Counted from the stretch's first letter, positions 1 to 8,373 are shown. The stretch is 64,000 nt of DNA from Nostoc sp. NMS8 (GCF_017115045.1 NZ_JABXKK010000116.1:102464-166463); one strand, 5' to 3'. Numbers and translations: made by a program. Notes: a model not told the origin generated them from the letters alone.

Positions 1-2
1 CT

Positions 3-1154
3 GTGCTAAATATGCCAATCAACGCGCTAAAACGCAGCCACACCGTCACTTCTTTCGAGCCTTTCACTCTGCTTTCTGCCCTCGCCAGCGTTACTGAACA
101 CATCGGACTCGTTGCTACTGCTTCCACAACTTACGATCAGCCTTTCCACATTGCCCGTCGGTTCGCCTCTCTTGACCATATCAGCGGCGGCCGCGCCGGC
201 TGGAACATTGTCACCACATCCAATCCAGATGCAGCGCTCAACTTTGGTTTGAAAGAAGAAGTAGAGCATGATGAACGCTACGTGCGCGCTAGGGAATTCT
301 ATGATGTTGTAACTGGTCTTTGGGATTCCTTCGCCGACGATGCCTTTATTCGAGATGTGGAATCAGGAATTTATTTCGATCCCGCAAAAATTCACGTTTT
401 GGATCATCAGGGAAAACATCTCTCAGTGCGGGGGCCGTTGAACATCGCTAGACCTGTCCAAGGTTGGCCGGTGATTGTTCAGGCTGGTGCTTCTGAAGCA
501 GGACGGCAATTAGCGGCCGAAACTGCCGAGGTTGTGTTTGCACCTGCTAGTAATCTGGAAGCAGGTAAGGCTTTATTTGCTGATATTAAGAAACGAGCGT
601 GGGCTATTGGACGCGACCCAGAAAGCATCAAAATTCTTCCAGGTGCTTTGGTCATCGTAGGCGAAACTGTGGAAGAAGCGATCGCCAAGCGTGCCCATTT
701 AGATAGTCTAGTACACTATGACAGTGGTATTGCTAGTCTGAATGGCGCACTTGGCTACGACGTTTCGAGCTTCGATCCAGATGGCCCATTGCCGGAAATT
801 CCGCAGACTAACGCCGGACAAAGTTCTCGCGAACGAGTAGTGGCGGTGGCGCAACGTGAGAAGTTAACCATTAGACAGCTGGCTCAACGCGTCGGCAGTT
901 ACGGCGGACTGGCGTTTGTCGGCACGCCCCAAACCATAGCCGATGACATGGAGCAATGGCTGACTGAGGAGGGGTCTGACGGTTTCAACATCATGTTCTC
1001 TTATCTGCCTGAAGGATTGAATGATTTTATAGACAAGGTTATCCCAGAACTCCAACAGCGTGGAATCTTTCGTAAAGAGTATGAAGGTAACACTCTGCGC
1101 GAAAATCTGGGACTAACCCGCCCCATCAACCGTTTTTTCAAGTCTGATAGTTAG
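3..1154 (+). CDS. FMN-dependent LLM-class monooxygenase (NtaA/SnaA/DszA type), 5' end outside the window
   Basis: Flavin-dependent monooxygenase of the bacterial luciferase-like superfamily. The NtaA/SnaA/DszA branch uses FMNH2 from a separate reductase to oxidise substrates such as sulfones or aminopolycarboxylates. The signature segment FASLDHISGGRAGWNIVTT is intact, followed by the family's later HQGKHLSVRGPLN and PVIVQAGASEAGR segments. The paralogue at 5902-7257 carries about 70 more N-terminal residues before the point where this one starts, so the apparent GTG at position 3 is very probably internal and the gene begins upstream of the window. The C-terminus is complete. Its neighbours, an SsuABC-like transporter and a second monooxygenase, suggest organosulfur scavenging. 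The substrate is not readable from the sequence. Confidence 0.88.
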   Translation: MLNMPINALKRSHTVTSFEPFTLLSALASVTEHIGLVATASTTYDQPFHIARRFASLDHISGGRAGWNIVTTSNPDAALNFGLKEEVEHDERYVRAREFYDVVTGLWDSFADDAFIRDVESGIYFDPAKIHVLDHQGKHLSVRGPLNIARPVQGWPVIVQAGASEAGRQLAAETAEVVFAPASNLEAGKALFADIKKRAWAIGRDPESIKILPGALVIVGETVEEAIAKRAHLDSLVHYDSGIASLNGALGYDVSSFDPDGPLPEIPQTNAGQSSRERVVAVAQREKLTIRQLAQRVGSYGGLAFVGTPQTIADDMEQWLTEEGSDGFNIMFSYLPEGLNDFIDKVIPELQQRGIFRKEYEGNTLRENLGLTRPINRFFKSDS

Positions 1155-1166
1155 TCTACGATTTTA

Positions 1167-1273
1167 ACAGCTTAGTTTTTCGTCATGAGTGCGATCGCTA
1201 CTCTTTCAGGATTTACGCACAGACTACAATCATTACAGCCTAGTTTTTGTCATAAGTGCGATCGCTACTCTTT
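1167..1273 (+). repeat. Direct repeat pair containing HIP1 upstream of the CRISPR relic
   Basis: Two copies of a segment of about 39 bp (1167-1206 and 1235-1273) are nearly identical apart from a one-base indel and two substitutions. Each contains the HIP1 octamer GCGATCGC. The starts are 68 bp apart. They lie just upstream of the degenerate CRISPR repeats but do not resemble them, so they may be leader-side debris or an unrelated duplication. Confidence 0.6.
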
Positions 1274-1333
1274 ATCTCACGCAATAAATTTGACCAAAAT
1301 TCCTAAAAAGTTTTATTTTAATAAAATATCAGA

Positions 1334-1441
1334 CTTTACAATCACATCGCCCCGAAAGGGGATGGAAACTGCTCACAGTAACCGAGATTGGAGAACCTGT
1401 TCGAGCTTTACGATCGCACCACCCCGAAAGGGGATAAAAAA
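1334..1441 (+). CRISPR. Degenerate two-repeat CRISPR relic
   Basis: Two 36-bp repeats (1334-1369 and 1406-1441) agree at 29 of 36 positions and share the central palindrome CCCCGAAAGGGG. They flank a 36-bp unique segment (1370-1405). The first repeat ends in GGAAAC, a common 3' end for cyanobacterial CRISPR repeats. The second has lost this end, as the last repeat of an array often does. This suggests an array read on the plus strand and reduced to one spacer. No cas gene is present in the window. Confidence 0.65.
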
Positions 1442-1895
1442 GGTTGAAATAGCCAGTGCAATGTTTCGCTTACTTAATTGAAGTCAGCCGATGTCTACGA
1501 CGAGCTATGCCTACTGCCTGATAATGCTGATAAACAAAACTGGAAAATAGCTGACTTTTGATTCACAGCGATCGAAATTTTGAAGCCATTGCCTAAATGC
1601 GTTAACGCAACTTAACCTTCGCACAGCGTCTCGTAGAAAAGTTATCGCTCCAACATCTCTGCTTTCAACCTTGAATCTTTGTTGCAAAAAGACATTAAAA
1701 CAAATTGACAACTTGTACAAAATTTGGGATTATCAATCTACGACAATCCGATAGATTTTTAGTAGATTAAGATTTATCTGGATCTCAAGGCGAAAGCACC
1801 GATCTCGCCAAAGTAGGAAAATCTTTTTTTGGAAATCATCTTTATTCCGTATCAGATTATCTTAATTCAGCATAAATAAAATTCAGGTTTTTATC

Positions 1896-2774
1896 GTGAG
1901 TGCTTTCGATTCAAGCGGGGTTCAACCAGACGTAGAACTATTCGATCAACCACTAGTGCTTGTCGATCTCAGCGCCAGAAGCAAGCGATCGCCCTGGCAT
2001 GAGGTCTGGGATCTTTGGCGTGGTCGGCTGCTGAGAGTAGCCAGCCCAGCATTGATTATCATCCTCTGGCAGATGGTTTCGGTATTTGGCATCGTCCCAC
2101 CGCAGATTCTCCCGTCTCCGACGGATATTTTAGCGGCATTTGCAGAGTTAATCAGACTCGGCGACCTCCAAGAAGCACTACCAACTTCCTTATCGCGTTC
2201 CTTAACCGGTCTAGCCATCGGCGGCACGATTGGTCTGGGGCTGGGGCTATTTGCTGGACTTTGGCGGATTGGTGAAGAAATCTTTGATGCCCCACTCCAG
2301 ATGTTGCGGACGATTCCATTTATTGCCCTCGTTCCACTATTCATCACTTGGTTTGGCATCGATGAGACAGCCAAGATTATTGTGATTACTGTTGCCACTA
2401 TCTTTCCGATTTATTTAAATACCTACGCAGGTGTTCGCGGTGTTGATCCCAAACTCTTAGAAGCTGCTACCGTCTTCGGACTCTCGCGCCAGGAGACAGT
2501 GCGCCATGTAATCCTCCCGACCGCATTACCTTCCATTTTGGTTGGTCTACGCTTCTCCGCCGGAACCTCCTTACTGGCGCTAGTTGTAGCCGAGCAAATC
2601 AATGCGCGATCGGGCATCGGCTATATCCTCAACAATGCCAACGCTAACCAGCGAGCCGACATCATCATTGCAGGCATCATCGTCTATGCAGTGCTTGGCA
2701 TTACCAATGATGTTGTGATGCGTCTAATTGAACGGCTAGCTCTACCTTGGAGGCCTAACATTGTCCTTAGTTAA
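1896..2774 (+). CDS. ABC transporter permease, SsuC/TauC-like
   Basis: Inner-membrane permease of 292 residues, typical for SsuC/TauC proteins that move sulfonates or taurine. After a cytoplasmic N-terminal stretch it shows hydrophobic helices, beginning around residues 50-70 (ALIIILWQMVSVFGIV). The cytoplasmic coupling loop reads AATVFGLSRQETVRHVILPTAL, close to the EAA consensus of binding-protein-dependent permeases. The start is a GTG. The 3' end overlaps the ATPase gene by 14 bp, so the two are probably translationally coupled. Substrate specificity is inferred only from family resemblance and from the neighbouring monooxygenases. Confidence 0.9.
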   Translation: MSAFDSSGVQPDVELFDQPLVLVDLSARSKRSPWHEVWDLWRGRLLRVASPALIIILWQMVSVFGIVPPQILPSPTDILAAFAELIRLGDLQEALPTSLSRSLTGLAIGGTIGLGLGLFAGLWRIGEEIFDAPLQMLRTIPFIALVPLFITWFGIDETAKIIVITVATIFPIYLNTYAGVRGVDPKLLEAATVFGLSRQETVRHVILPTALPSILVGLRFSAGTSLLALVVAEQINARSGIGYILNNANANQRADIIIAGIIVYAVLGITNDVVMRLIERLALPWRPNIVLS

Positions 2775-3543
2775 TCACATTTACACACCAACCCAAATTA
2801 GCTCGTCCCACGCGGTTGAACTCACCAACGTCCGCCGCATCTTTGGCAAACGGGTTGTTCTCGACGGTATTCATCTGACAATCCGTCCCGCAGAATTTGT
2901 TGCAGTGCTTGGCACCTCCGGTACTGGTAAAACTACACTGCTGCGTCTGTTATCGGGACTTGACAGAAGCGATGGCGGGTCAGTTCGAGTCGCGGCAAAC
3001 CGCGCAGTTGTTTTCCAAGAGCCACGGCTCATTCTTGCCAAACGAGTTTGGGAAAATGTGGTATTGGGACACAAAGGACGTGGCGCACGCCGAGATGCAG
3101 TGCAAGCTTTGGAGGAAGTCGGACTTCGCAACCATGTTGATGCTTGGCCTAAAACCCTCTCCGGTGGGGAAGCTCAACGTGTGGCCCTGGCTAGAGCCTT
3201 GGTAAGAGAGCCGAGTCTGCTACTTCTCGACGAGCCATTCGCTAGCCTTGATGCCCTGACTCGGATCAAAATGTACGAACTAGTCGCTCAACTCTGGGAA
3301 CGCCACCATCCTGCTGTCGTTCTCGTCACCCACGATGTTGACGAAGCAATCCTACTTGCCGATCGCATTCTGGTACTGGCAAACGGCTCAGTCGGCCTTG
3401 ATTTAACAGTCAATGTGGACAAACCCCGCGATCGCGCCGATCCGGCTTTTGTAGCTCTCCGCGTTCGCCTCCTGGCAGAACTCGGCGTATTACCAAACCA
3501 CATCATCGAAAATACAGTTGTGTCGAACTGGAGGCAATCATGA
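2761..3543 (+). CDS. ABC transporter ATP-binding protein, SsuB/TauB-like
   Basis: Cytoplasmic ATPase that powers the adjacent permease. Walker A is GTSGTGKTT, the ABC signature is LSGGEAQR and Walker B is LLLLDEP, followed by the switch histidine in VLVTHDVDEA. Its 260 residues are normal for SsuB/TauB. The first in-frame start is TTG at 2761, inside the end of the permease gene. The stop overlaps the ATG of the binding-protein gene (ATGA), so permease, ATPase and binding protein form one operon. A piece resembling its last codons is found again just before the second binding-protein gene. Confidence 0.92.
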   Translation: MSLVNHIYTPTQISSSHAVELTNVRRIFGKRVVLDGIHLTIRPAEFVAVLGTSGTGKTTLLRLLSGLDRSDGGSVRVAANRAVVFQEPRLILAKRVWENVVLGHKGRGARRDAVQALEEVGLRNHVDAWPKTLSGGEAQRVALARALVREPSLLLLDEPFASLDALTRIKMYELVAQLWERHHPAVVLVTHDVDEAILLADRILVLANGSVGLDLTVNVDKPRDRADPAFVALRVRLLAELGVLPNHIIENTVVSNWRQS

Positions 3544-4595
3544 TTCGCCGACGTAAAGTTCTCGTATCCCTTGGCGTACTGACTGCGGGAGCGATCGCCA
3601 GCTGCCGCGATCCTTCCAAAAGCGAAAGTGGCAAAACTTCAGTCACAGCTAGACCTGTGAGTTCTAGCACTGGGCGAGTCAAGCTGATTGTCGGACAACA
3701 GGATAACGCCTTACAAGAAACTGTCGCGGCCTCTGGAGTGCTAGAAGGATTGCCCTTCGATCTGCAATGGGCAGTGATTCCGGGGCCTGCTGCCCAGTTA
3801 GCTGCACTCTATTCCAAAGCGATCGATGTCGGTTTGGTGGGTGACAGTACGCTGATTGTAGAACAAGGTAATGCAAAATTTGAATGGACAGAGGAAACCG
3901 CCCCTATCCAGAACGTGGCTTATCGGAAGAACCCCGATCCAGCATACCGATCCACCATCACTGCTGTACGCAACAGTGCCAATATCAAGACATTGGCGGA
4001 TCTCCGGGGTAAAAAATGGGTCTCAAATTTTGGTGGGATCAATTATTTCATGTACGTTTTGTCACGAATCGAAGCGGGGCTGAAAGTGACAGATATCAAC
4101 TATATACAACTCATTGACGGAGCTGCTGCTGGTTCTGCATTTAAAGCAGGTCGTGCTGATGTGTTTTCAGGAAGCGTCGGCACGATTAAGGAAGCCCTAG
4201 ATAGTGGTGAAGCGCGGATTTTGCTTCACGCAGAGGATCTAGGAATGTTCGCTGGTGGTGCTTTCACAGCCCGCACAGATGTCATTCGCGATCCAGATAA
4301 GAGCAAGGCATTGGCTGAGTTCTTCGAGCGAGTTCGCAAGCACTACGACTGGTATGCCAAAAATCTCGATGTCGTCGAAAAGATTTATATCGAGAAACGC
4401 AAGCAAAAGCCCAAGTTAGCAAAATATTTCGCTCCTCAAGGCTTTGCCGCATTTTTTCCCGTTAATGATGATTTGCTCAAGCGTAACCAAAATCTTGCCG
4501 ATAGATTGTTTCAAGCGGGAGAGATTTCTAAAAAAATCGATGTCAGCGTTCATAACACCCGGAAGTTCAACTCGGCAACAGTACCATCTGCATGA
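3540..4595 (+). CDS. Sulfonate/nitrate-type ABC substrate-binding lipoprotein (SsuA-like), copy 1
   Basis: Periplasmic solute-binding component of the transporter encoded immediately upstream, 351 residues. The N-terminus has a twin-arginine-like RRRK segment, a hydrophobic stretch and a lipobox (AIASC, cysteine near residue 22), so the mature protein is probably a lipid-anchored periplasmic protein. The segments TLADLRGKKW and AFKAGRADVF are characteristic of NMT1/SsuA-type binding folds. The ATG overlaps the ATPase stop codon by four bases. The copy at 4821-5873 is a close paralogue over the full length. Confidence 0.88.
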   Translation: MIRRRKVLVSLGVLTAGAIASCRDPSKSESGKTSVTARPVSSSTGRVKLIVGQQDNALQETVAASGVLEGLPFDLQWAVIPGPAAQLAALYSKAIDVGLVGDSTLIVEQGNAKFEWTEETAPIQNVAYRKNPDPAYRSTITAVRNSANIKTLADLRGKKWVSNFGGINYFMYVLSRIEAGLKVTDINYIQLIDGAAAGSAFKAGRADVFSGSVGTIKEALDSGEARILLHAEDLGMFAGGAFTARTDVIRDPDKSKALAEFFERVRKHYDWYAKNLDVVEKIYIEKRKQKPKLAKYFAPQGFAAFFPVNDDLLKRNQNLADRLFQAGEISKKIDVSVHNTRKFNSATVPSA

Positions 4596-4616
4596 GCAAA
4601 TAATTACTAATTAACT

Positions 4617-4727
4617 GGTTCCCAGCCTAGAGGCTGGGAAACCATTCTGGGAGGCTCCGCCTTCTCTTTCTTGACTGGAGGCAGAGCCTCTGGAAATACA
4701 TTCCCAGGCTGGAGGCTGGGAACGAGG
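4617..4727. repeat. Dispersed GTTCCCAGCCT palindromic repeat
   Basis: Two imperfect palindromes (4617-4643 and 4699-4727), each with CCCAG-type arms around AGGCTGGG, flank a central part with further complementary bits (GGAGGCTCCGCC, GGCAGAGCCTC). This GTTCCCAGCC...GGCTGGGAAC design is a common intergenic repeat in filamentous cyanobacteria. It follows the stop of the first binding protein and could act as a transcript end, though there is no U-run. Confidence 0.6.
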
Positions 4728-4744
4728 TTACACAAGCTTTTAAT

Positions 4745-4815
4745 TTGACCAATCATTTACAACTACACCTAATTATGTACGTACAGCCAAACTTGTGGAG
4801 TGTTGAACTGGAGAC
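4745..4815 (+). pseudogene. Relic of a monooxygenase 5' end fused to an ATPase-gene tail
   Basis: From TTG at 4745 the codons read MTNHLQLHL, matching the start of the intact monooxygenase at 5902 (MTNRPQLHLN). They continue, shifted in frame, into YVRTAKLVE followed by a stop, matching YVRTAKLCE some 30 codons further into the intact gene. The stretch between has been deleted. From about 4798 the sequence GTGTTGAACTGGAG resembles the last codons of the ATPase gene (GTGTCGAACTGGAG at about 3520). The segment therefore looks like debris of a lost monooxygenase copy joined to duplicated transporter DNA. Confidence 0.55.
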
Positions 4816-4820
4816 CACTG

Positions 4821-5873
4821 ATGAGATTTAACAGACGGCGCACTCTTATATCTCTGGGAGCATTTACTGTTGGAGTACTTGCTAGCTGCCGCGATCTTTC
4901 CAAAAGCGAAAGTGATAAAGCTTCAGTCACAGCCAAACCTGTGAGTTCTAGCTCAGACCGACTCAAGCTGATTGTCGGTTTACAAGATAACGCCTTACAA
5001 GAAACCGTAATCGCATCTGGGGTGCTGGATGGATTACCATTCGATTTGCAATGGGCAATTATTCCTGGCCCTGCCGCGCAACTTTCGGCACTCTATTCTA
5101 AAGCCATTGATGTCGGTTTGTTGGGTGACACTTCATTAATCATTGAGCAAGGCCGGGCAAAAACCGAATGGACGGAGGCGAATATCCCTCTCCAGATCGT
5201 GGCTTTGTGGAAGAACCCCGATCCATCATTTCGGACGTATGTCACAGCCGTGCGTACCAGCGCCAATATTAAGACACTCGCAGATTTGCGTGGCAAGAAA
5301 TGGGCTTCCAATTTTGGGGGATTAAATTATTTAACATACGTTTTGTCGCGGAGCAAAGCAGGGTTGAAGCCTACTGATATCGAACCTGTGATGCTTGTTG
5401 ACGGCTCGGCGGCCGCGGCGGCCTTCACATCAGGCCGTGCTGATGTGTATTCAGGGAGTTTGGGCGCGATCAAGGAAGATGTTGATAGCGGTAAATCCCG
5501 TGTTTTAGTATATGGAGAAGACCTCGGAATTTTAGGGGCTACTGCTTTCGCGGCGCGCAACGATGTGATTGGCGATGCTGATAAGAGCAAAGCACTGGCT
5601 GAATTTTTAACCCGATTACGCACTCACTGGTCTTGGTTTGCCAAAAACCTTGATGTTGTGGAAAAGATTTACGTCGAGAAACGCAAGCAGACACCCAAAC
5701 GAGCAAAATACTTCGCTTCAGTAAGTTCAGCAGCATTCGTTCCTATTGATGATCAGCTTGTGAAGCGTCAACAACGTATTGCCGATATCTTGCTGGAATC
5801 GGGAGATATCACTAAAAAAATTGATGTCGGTGTTGAGTTGAGCCGGAAGTTCAATTCGGTAACGACTGGCTAA
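4821..5873 (+). CDS. SsuA-like ABC substrate-binding lipoprotein, copy 2
   Basis: Second periplasmic binding protein, strongly similar to the one at 3540-4595 in its lipobox (GVLASC), the LIVGLQDNALQETV region, the KTLADLRGKKW segment and the YVEKRKQTPKRAKYFA segment. I chose ATG 4821 (MRFNRRRTLISLG) rather than the in-frame GTG at 4800. It aligns with the paralogue's start, has GGAG about 8 bases upstream, and the 4800-4820 bases look like a duplicated ATPase tail. It probably shares the upstream permease and ATPase and may broaden the substrate range. Confidence 0.87.
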   Translation: MRFNRRRTLISLGAFTVGVLASCRDLSKSESDKASVTAKPVSSSSDRLKLIVGLQDNALQETVIASGVLDGLPFDLQWAIIPGPAAQLSALYSKAIDVGLLGDTSLIIEQGRAKTEWTEANIPLQIVALWKNPDPSFRTYVTAVRTSANIKTLADLRGKKWASNFGGLNYLTYVLSRSKAGLKPTDIEPVMLVDGSAAAAAFTSGRADVYSGSLGAIKEDVDSGKSRVLVYGEDLGILGATAFAARNDVIGDADKSKALAEFLTRLRTHWSWFAKNLDVVEKIYVEKRKQTPKRAKYFASVSSAAFVPIDDQLVKRQQRIADILLESGDITKKIDVGVELSRKFNSVTTG

Positions 5874-5901
5874 TTCGTAATTCGTAATGGGAATCAAGGT
5901 A

Positions 5902-7257
5902 ATGACTAATCGTCCTCAATTACACCTGAATTTACTTTTTAATAATGCTGGCAACTATAGCTCGGCTTGGCGTTGGCCTGATAGCGATCCGGGTGCTTTT
6001 AATGCGGATGTTCAATATTATGTGCGTACAGCCAAGCTGTGTGAGCGCGGAACTTTCGATGCAGTTTTCCTCGCCGATCATCCTGCTCTTAGCGATCATC
6101 CTGAATATCGACCATTTCAATCGCTAGAGCCAACGATCGCTCTGGCGACAGTGGCCGCAGCTACCGAACGCATTGGCTTGATTGCCACAGCATCTACTAC
6201 ATATAATGAACCCTATAATATTGCCCGTCGCTTTGCGTCGTTAGATCATGCCAGTGGCGGCCGCGTCGGCTGGAATGTAGTCACAACGGCTAATGTTGAA
6301 GCCGCTCAGAACTTTAGCCAAACCGATGTAGTTTCACATGGCTCACGCTATGAAAGAGCCGGGGAATTTACTGAGGTGGTACAAGCCCTTTGGGATAGTT
6401 GGGAGGACGACGCATTCATTGGTGATAAAGCTTCTGCGCGTTTTATCGATACCTCTCGCGTACATAAAATCAATCACCAGGGTAAGTATTTTTCTGTACA
6501 AGGGCCGTTGAATGTGCCGCGATCGCCACAGGGTCGGCCAGTTTTGGTACAAGCTGGCGGCTCTGATGATGGCCGAGACTTGGCAGCGAAATATGCAGAA
6601 GTGGTCTTTACATCTGCTCAATCGCTACCACAGGCAATTGCTTATGCCAACGATTTGCGTGACCGCGCTAGGAAATTTAAGCGATCGCCAAATTCAATTG
6701 TCATCCTACCAGGTCTTGTCACCGTTATTGCCAGTACGGAAGCGGAAGCAAAGCGCCGCGAACAAGAACTTTGGGAACTAGTACCAATTGAATACGGGCT
6801 TGGTAGGTTAGCTAATATACTTCAGGTCGAGCCTGAGGTTTTGCAGTTGGACAAGGGTTTGCCTGAGAATTTGCCATTGCCAGTAGATGGGAATCAAACT
6901 ATGTTCAAAGTTGCAGTTGATGTTGCTAGGCGTGGCAATCTAACTGTGCGCGAGTTGATTAAAGCGCTAGGCGGTGGTGGTACGATGCACCGAATTATTG
7001 TTGGAACGCCGGAACAGGTGGCAGATTCCATCGAGGAATGGTTTTTATCGGGTGCAGTCGGTGGGTTCAATGTCGTTCCAGACGTAATCGCCTCAGGGTT
7101 GGAAACATTCGTTGATTTTGTTGTGCCAGAGTTGCGCCGTCGGGGTATTTTCCGCACTGAGTATACTGGCCGCACGCTCCGAGAACACTATGGATTGGAA
7201 AGGCCAGAGAGCCGATATGCTCGCCAAAAACGTGAGGCTGTTCCGGTGTTCGGTTAA
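5902..7257 (+). CDS. FMN-dependent LLM-class monooxygenase (NtaA/SnaA/DszA type)
   Basis: Complete member of the NtaA/SnaA/DszA branch of FMN-dependent monooxygenases, about 451 residues, the usual length. N-terminal LHLNLLFNNAGNYSSAWRWP and the FASLDHASGGRVGWNVVTT signature are both present. These enzymes need an external flavin reductase, which is not encoded nearby. ATG 5902 (MTNRPQ) is preferred over the in-frame ATG 5887 because the relic at 4745 starts at the equivalent codon; the upstream start cannot be excluded. The gene lies 28 bp after the second binding protein and is probably co-transcribed. The likely role is oxidation of an imported organosulfur compound. Confidence 0.88.
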   Translation: MTNRPQLHLNLLFNNAGNYSSAWRWPDSDPGAFNADVQYYVRTAKLCERGTFDAVFLADHPALSDHPEYRPFQSLEPTIALATVAAATERIGLIATASTTYNEPYNIARRFASLDHASGGRVGWNVVTTANVEAAQNFSQTDVVSHGSRYERAGEFTEVVQALWDSWEDDAFIGDKASARFIDTSRVHKINHQGKYFSVQGPLNVPRSPQGRPVLVQAGGSDDGRDLAAKYAEVVFTSAQSLPQAIAYANDLRDRARKFKRSPNSIVILPGLVTVIASTEAEAKRREQELWELVPIEYGLGRLANILQVEPEVLQLDKGLPENLPLPVDGNQTMFKVAVDVARRGNLTVRELIKALGGGGTMHRIIVGTPEQVADSIEEWFLSGAVGGFNVVPDVIASGLETFVDFVVPELRRRGIFRTEYTGRTLREHYGLERPESRYARQKREAVPVFG

Positions 7258-7290
7258 GGCAAGAGACGCGATAAATCGCCGTCTCTACAA
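7258..7290. repeat. Short dispersed hairpin repeat
   Basis: Imperfect inverted repeat AGAGACGCGATAAATCGCCG followed by TCTCTAC, directly after the monooxygenase stop. A near-identical copy lies at 8406-8427. It is an intergenic cyanobacterial repeat and may also serve as a weak transcript end. Confidence 0.5.
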
Positions 7291-7324
7291 GAATAATCAG
7301 TAAATTTTGCATTGAGGTTTATAT

Positions 7325-8146
7325 ATGACTCTAGCTATAGCACGTCCAGGCTATCGTGATTTTGAAACTGAAGTCGCCAACAAATTGTTCGCTAGACTTG
7401 CTCCCCATATTCCAGCCACCCCTGTTGAGGAACCACGCCCTATAGCCTCAAAAGAAGAACTGGAAAACTTTGCTCAGTATCTCATTGCTGGAGCGGCGCA
7501 TGATTCTTATATTGTTCAAGTTTCTGCCTATGCGATCGCTAACTTAATTCCAGATGACCTAAACTTGCAACTGTTTTTAAGCCGACAGTTAGGAGATGAT
7601 GGGGCACACGCTCAATATAGCCGCGATCGCGTCCAAACAATCTTGGGATACGATCCAATTAATGAAATTAAACGCCAGGTAAAGGAACACTGGAGTTTCA
7701 TCGGAGATTTGTCTACTCGCAGCTTGTTAGGGTTTCTCGCTTACGAGTTTCATTACGAACTCCACATTGTTGCAACCCTACTAATTAATCGGCGTTTAAC
7801 CAAAATTAATGACCCAGAAACTAGTAAATTTGTCGCTGAGAGAATTCTTCCAGACGAGACGGAACACCGGATTGGTGTGATTGATTGGTGGCGTAACAAC
7901 TACGGCAATATTTCCCCATTTCAAAAATCTGAACTGATTGAACAGATTATTGAATTAGACAATGAAGGTCAGCGACGACGCAATGCCTATCTGAAAAACT
8001 ACTGGAAAATAAATCAAGTTGCCCTTGGTATTGGAGAAGTGAAAGAACTGCCAATAATTTATGACGCATGGCGGCAAGAAATTCTCTCATACGTGCTTGA
8101 TGTTCCAGTTGCTCAACTACCCAAACTCGTTAGTGTGAATAATTAG
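7325..8146 (+). CDS. Ferritin-like diiron-type protein of unknown substrate
   Basis: 273-residue, probably all-helical soluble protein. Possible iron ligands appear in three places: DDGAHAQ (D-x-x-H) near residue 97, EFHYELH near residue 142, and DETEHR (E-x-x-H) near residue 180. This arrangement fits ferritin-like or haem-oxygenase-like diiron oxidases, although the first motif has Asp where Glu is more usual. No signal peptide is visible. The gene follows the second monooxygenase after 67 bp, with GAGG before the ATG, and is probably part of the same transcription unit. The fold is inferred; the reaction is unknown. Confidence 0.7.
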   Translation: MTLAIARPGYRDFETEVANKLFARLAPHIPATPVEEPRPIASKEELENFAQYLIAGAAHDSYIVQVSAYAIANLIPDDLNLQLFLSRQLGDDGAHAQYSRDRVQTILGYDPINEIKRQVKEHWSFIGDLSTRSLLGFLAYEFHYELHIVATLLINRRLTKINDPETSKFVAERILPDETEHRIGVIDWWRNNYGNISPFQKSELIEQIIELDNEGQRRRNAYLKNYWKINQVALGIGEVKELPIIYDAWRQEILSYVLDVPVAQLPKLVSVNN

Positions 8147-8180
8147 TAATGTTTGTTTATTAATCAATACGCTTGGGTTA

Positions 8181-8373
8181 ATACCAATTTAATGTGAAGT
8201 TGCAGATATCTTGATCCCCCTAAATCCCCTTTAAAAAGAGGGACTTTGATAGACGTTTTTCCAGTTCCCCCCTTAAAAAGGGGAGCCAGCGCGGTCTTGG
8301 GGGTTTCCCCCATGAGCGACTGGCGTGGGCTAGGGGGGATCGAATTCTATGCAGCTTCATAAAGAATTGGTAT
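8181..8373. mobile_element. MITE-like element, 193 bp
   Basis: Terminal inverted repeats of about 40 bp start with ATACCAATT and match at 30 of 40 positions between the two ends. The inside is made of complementary CCCCCTAAAT and CCCCTTTAAAAAG stretches, so the whole element can fold into a long hairpin. No coding capacity. If the termini are taken as CCAATT...AATTGG, the flanking TA on both sides could be the target duplication of a Tc1/mariner/IS630-type transposase. Confidence 0.7.

Larger units (their letters stand above)
1155..1895. other. Intergenic region between the first monooxygenase and the transporter genes
   Basis: About 740 bp without a credible protein gene. It holds the HIP1 direct repeats and the CRISPR relic. 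A dispersed repeat at 1488-1514 (GATGTCTACGACGAGCTATG core) recurs at 49097-49125 and, inverted, at 61208-61234. The remainder up to the GTG at 1896 is AT-rich and presumably carries the transporter promoter, but no clear -35/-10 pair stands out. Confidence 0.55.

Noticed and set aside
1185..1481. 98-codon plus-strand reading frame
   Set aside because: It runs through the HIP1 direct repeats and the CRISPR relic; its composition is explained by these repeats and no protein family is recognisable.
1511..1720. 69-codon minus-strand reading frame
   Set aside because: No plausible ribosome site or family features; part of it overlaps a dispersed repeat.
3..7257. Dibenzothiophene desulfurisation pathway
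   Set aside because: The monooxygenases resemble DszA in family only; DszB and DszC counterparts and a flavin reductase are not present, so a specific pathway cannot be claimed.
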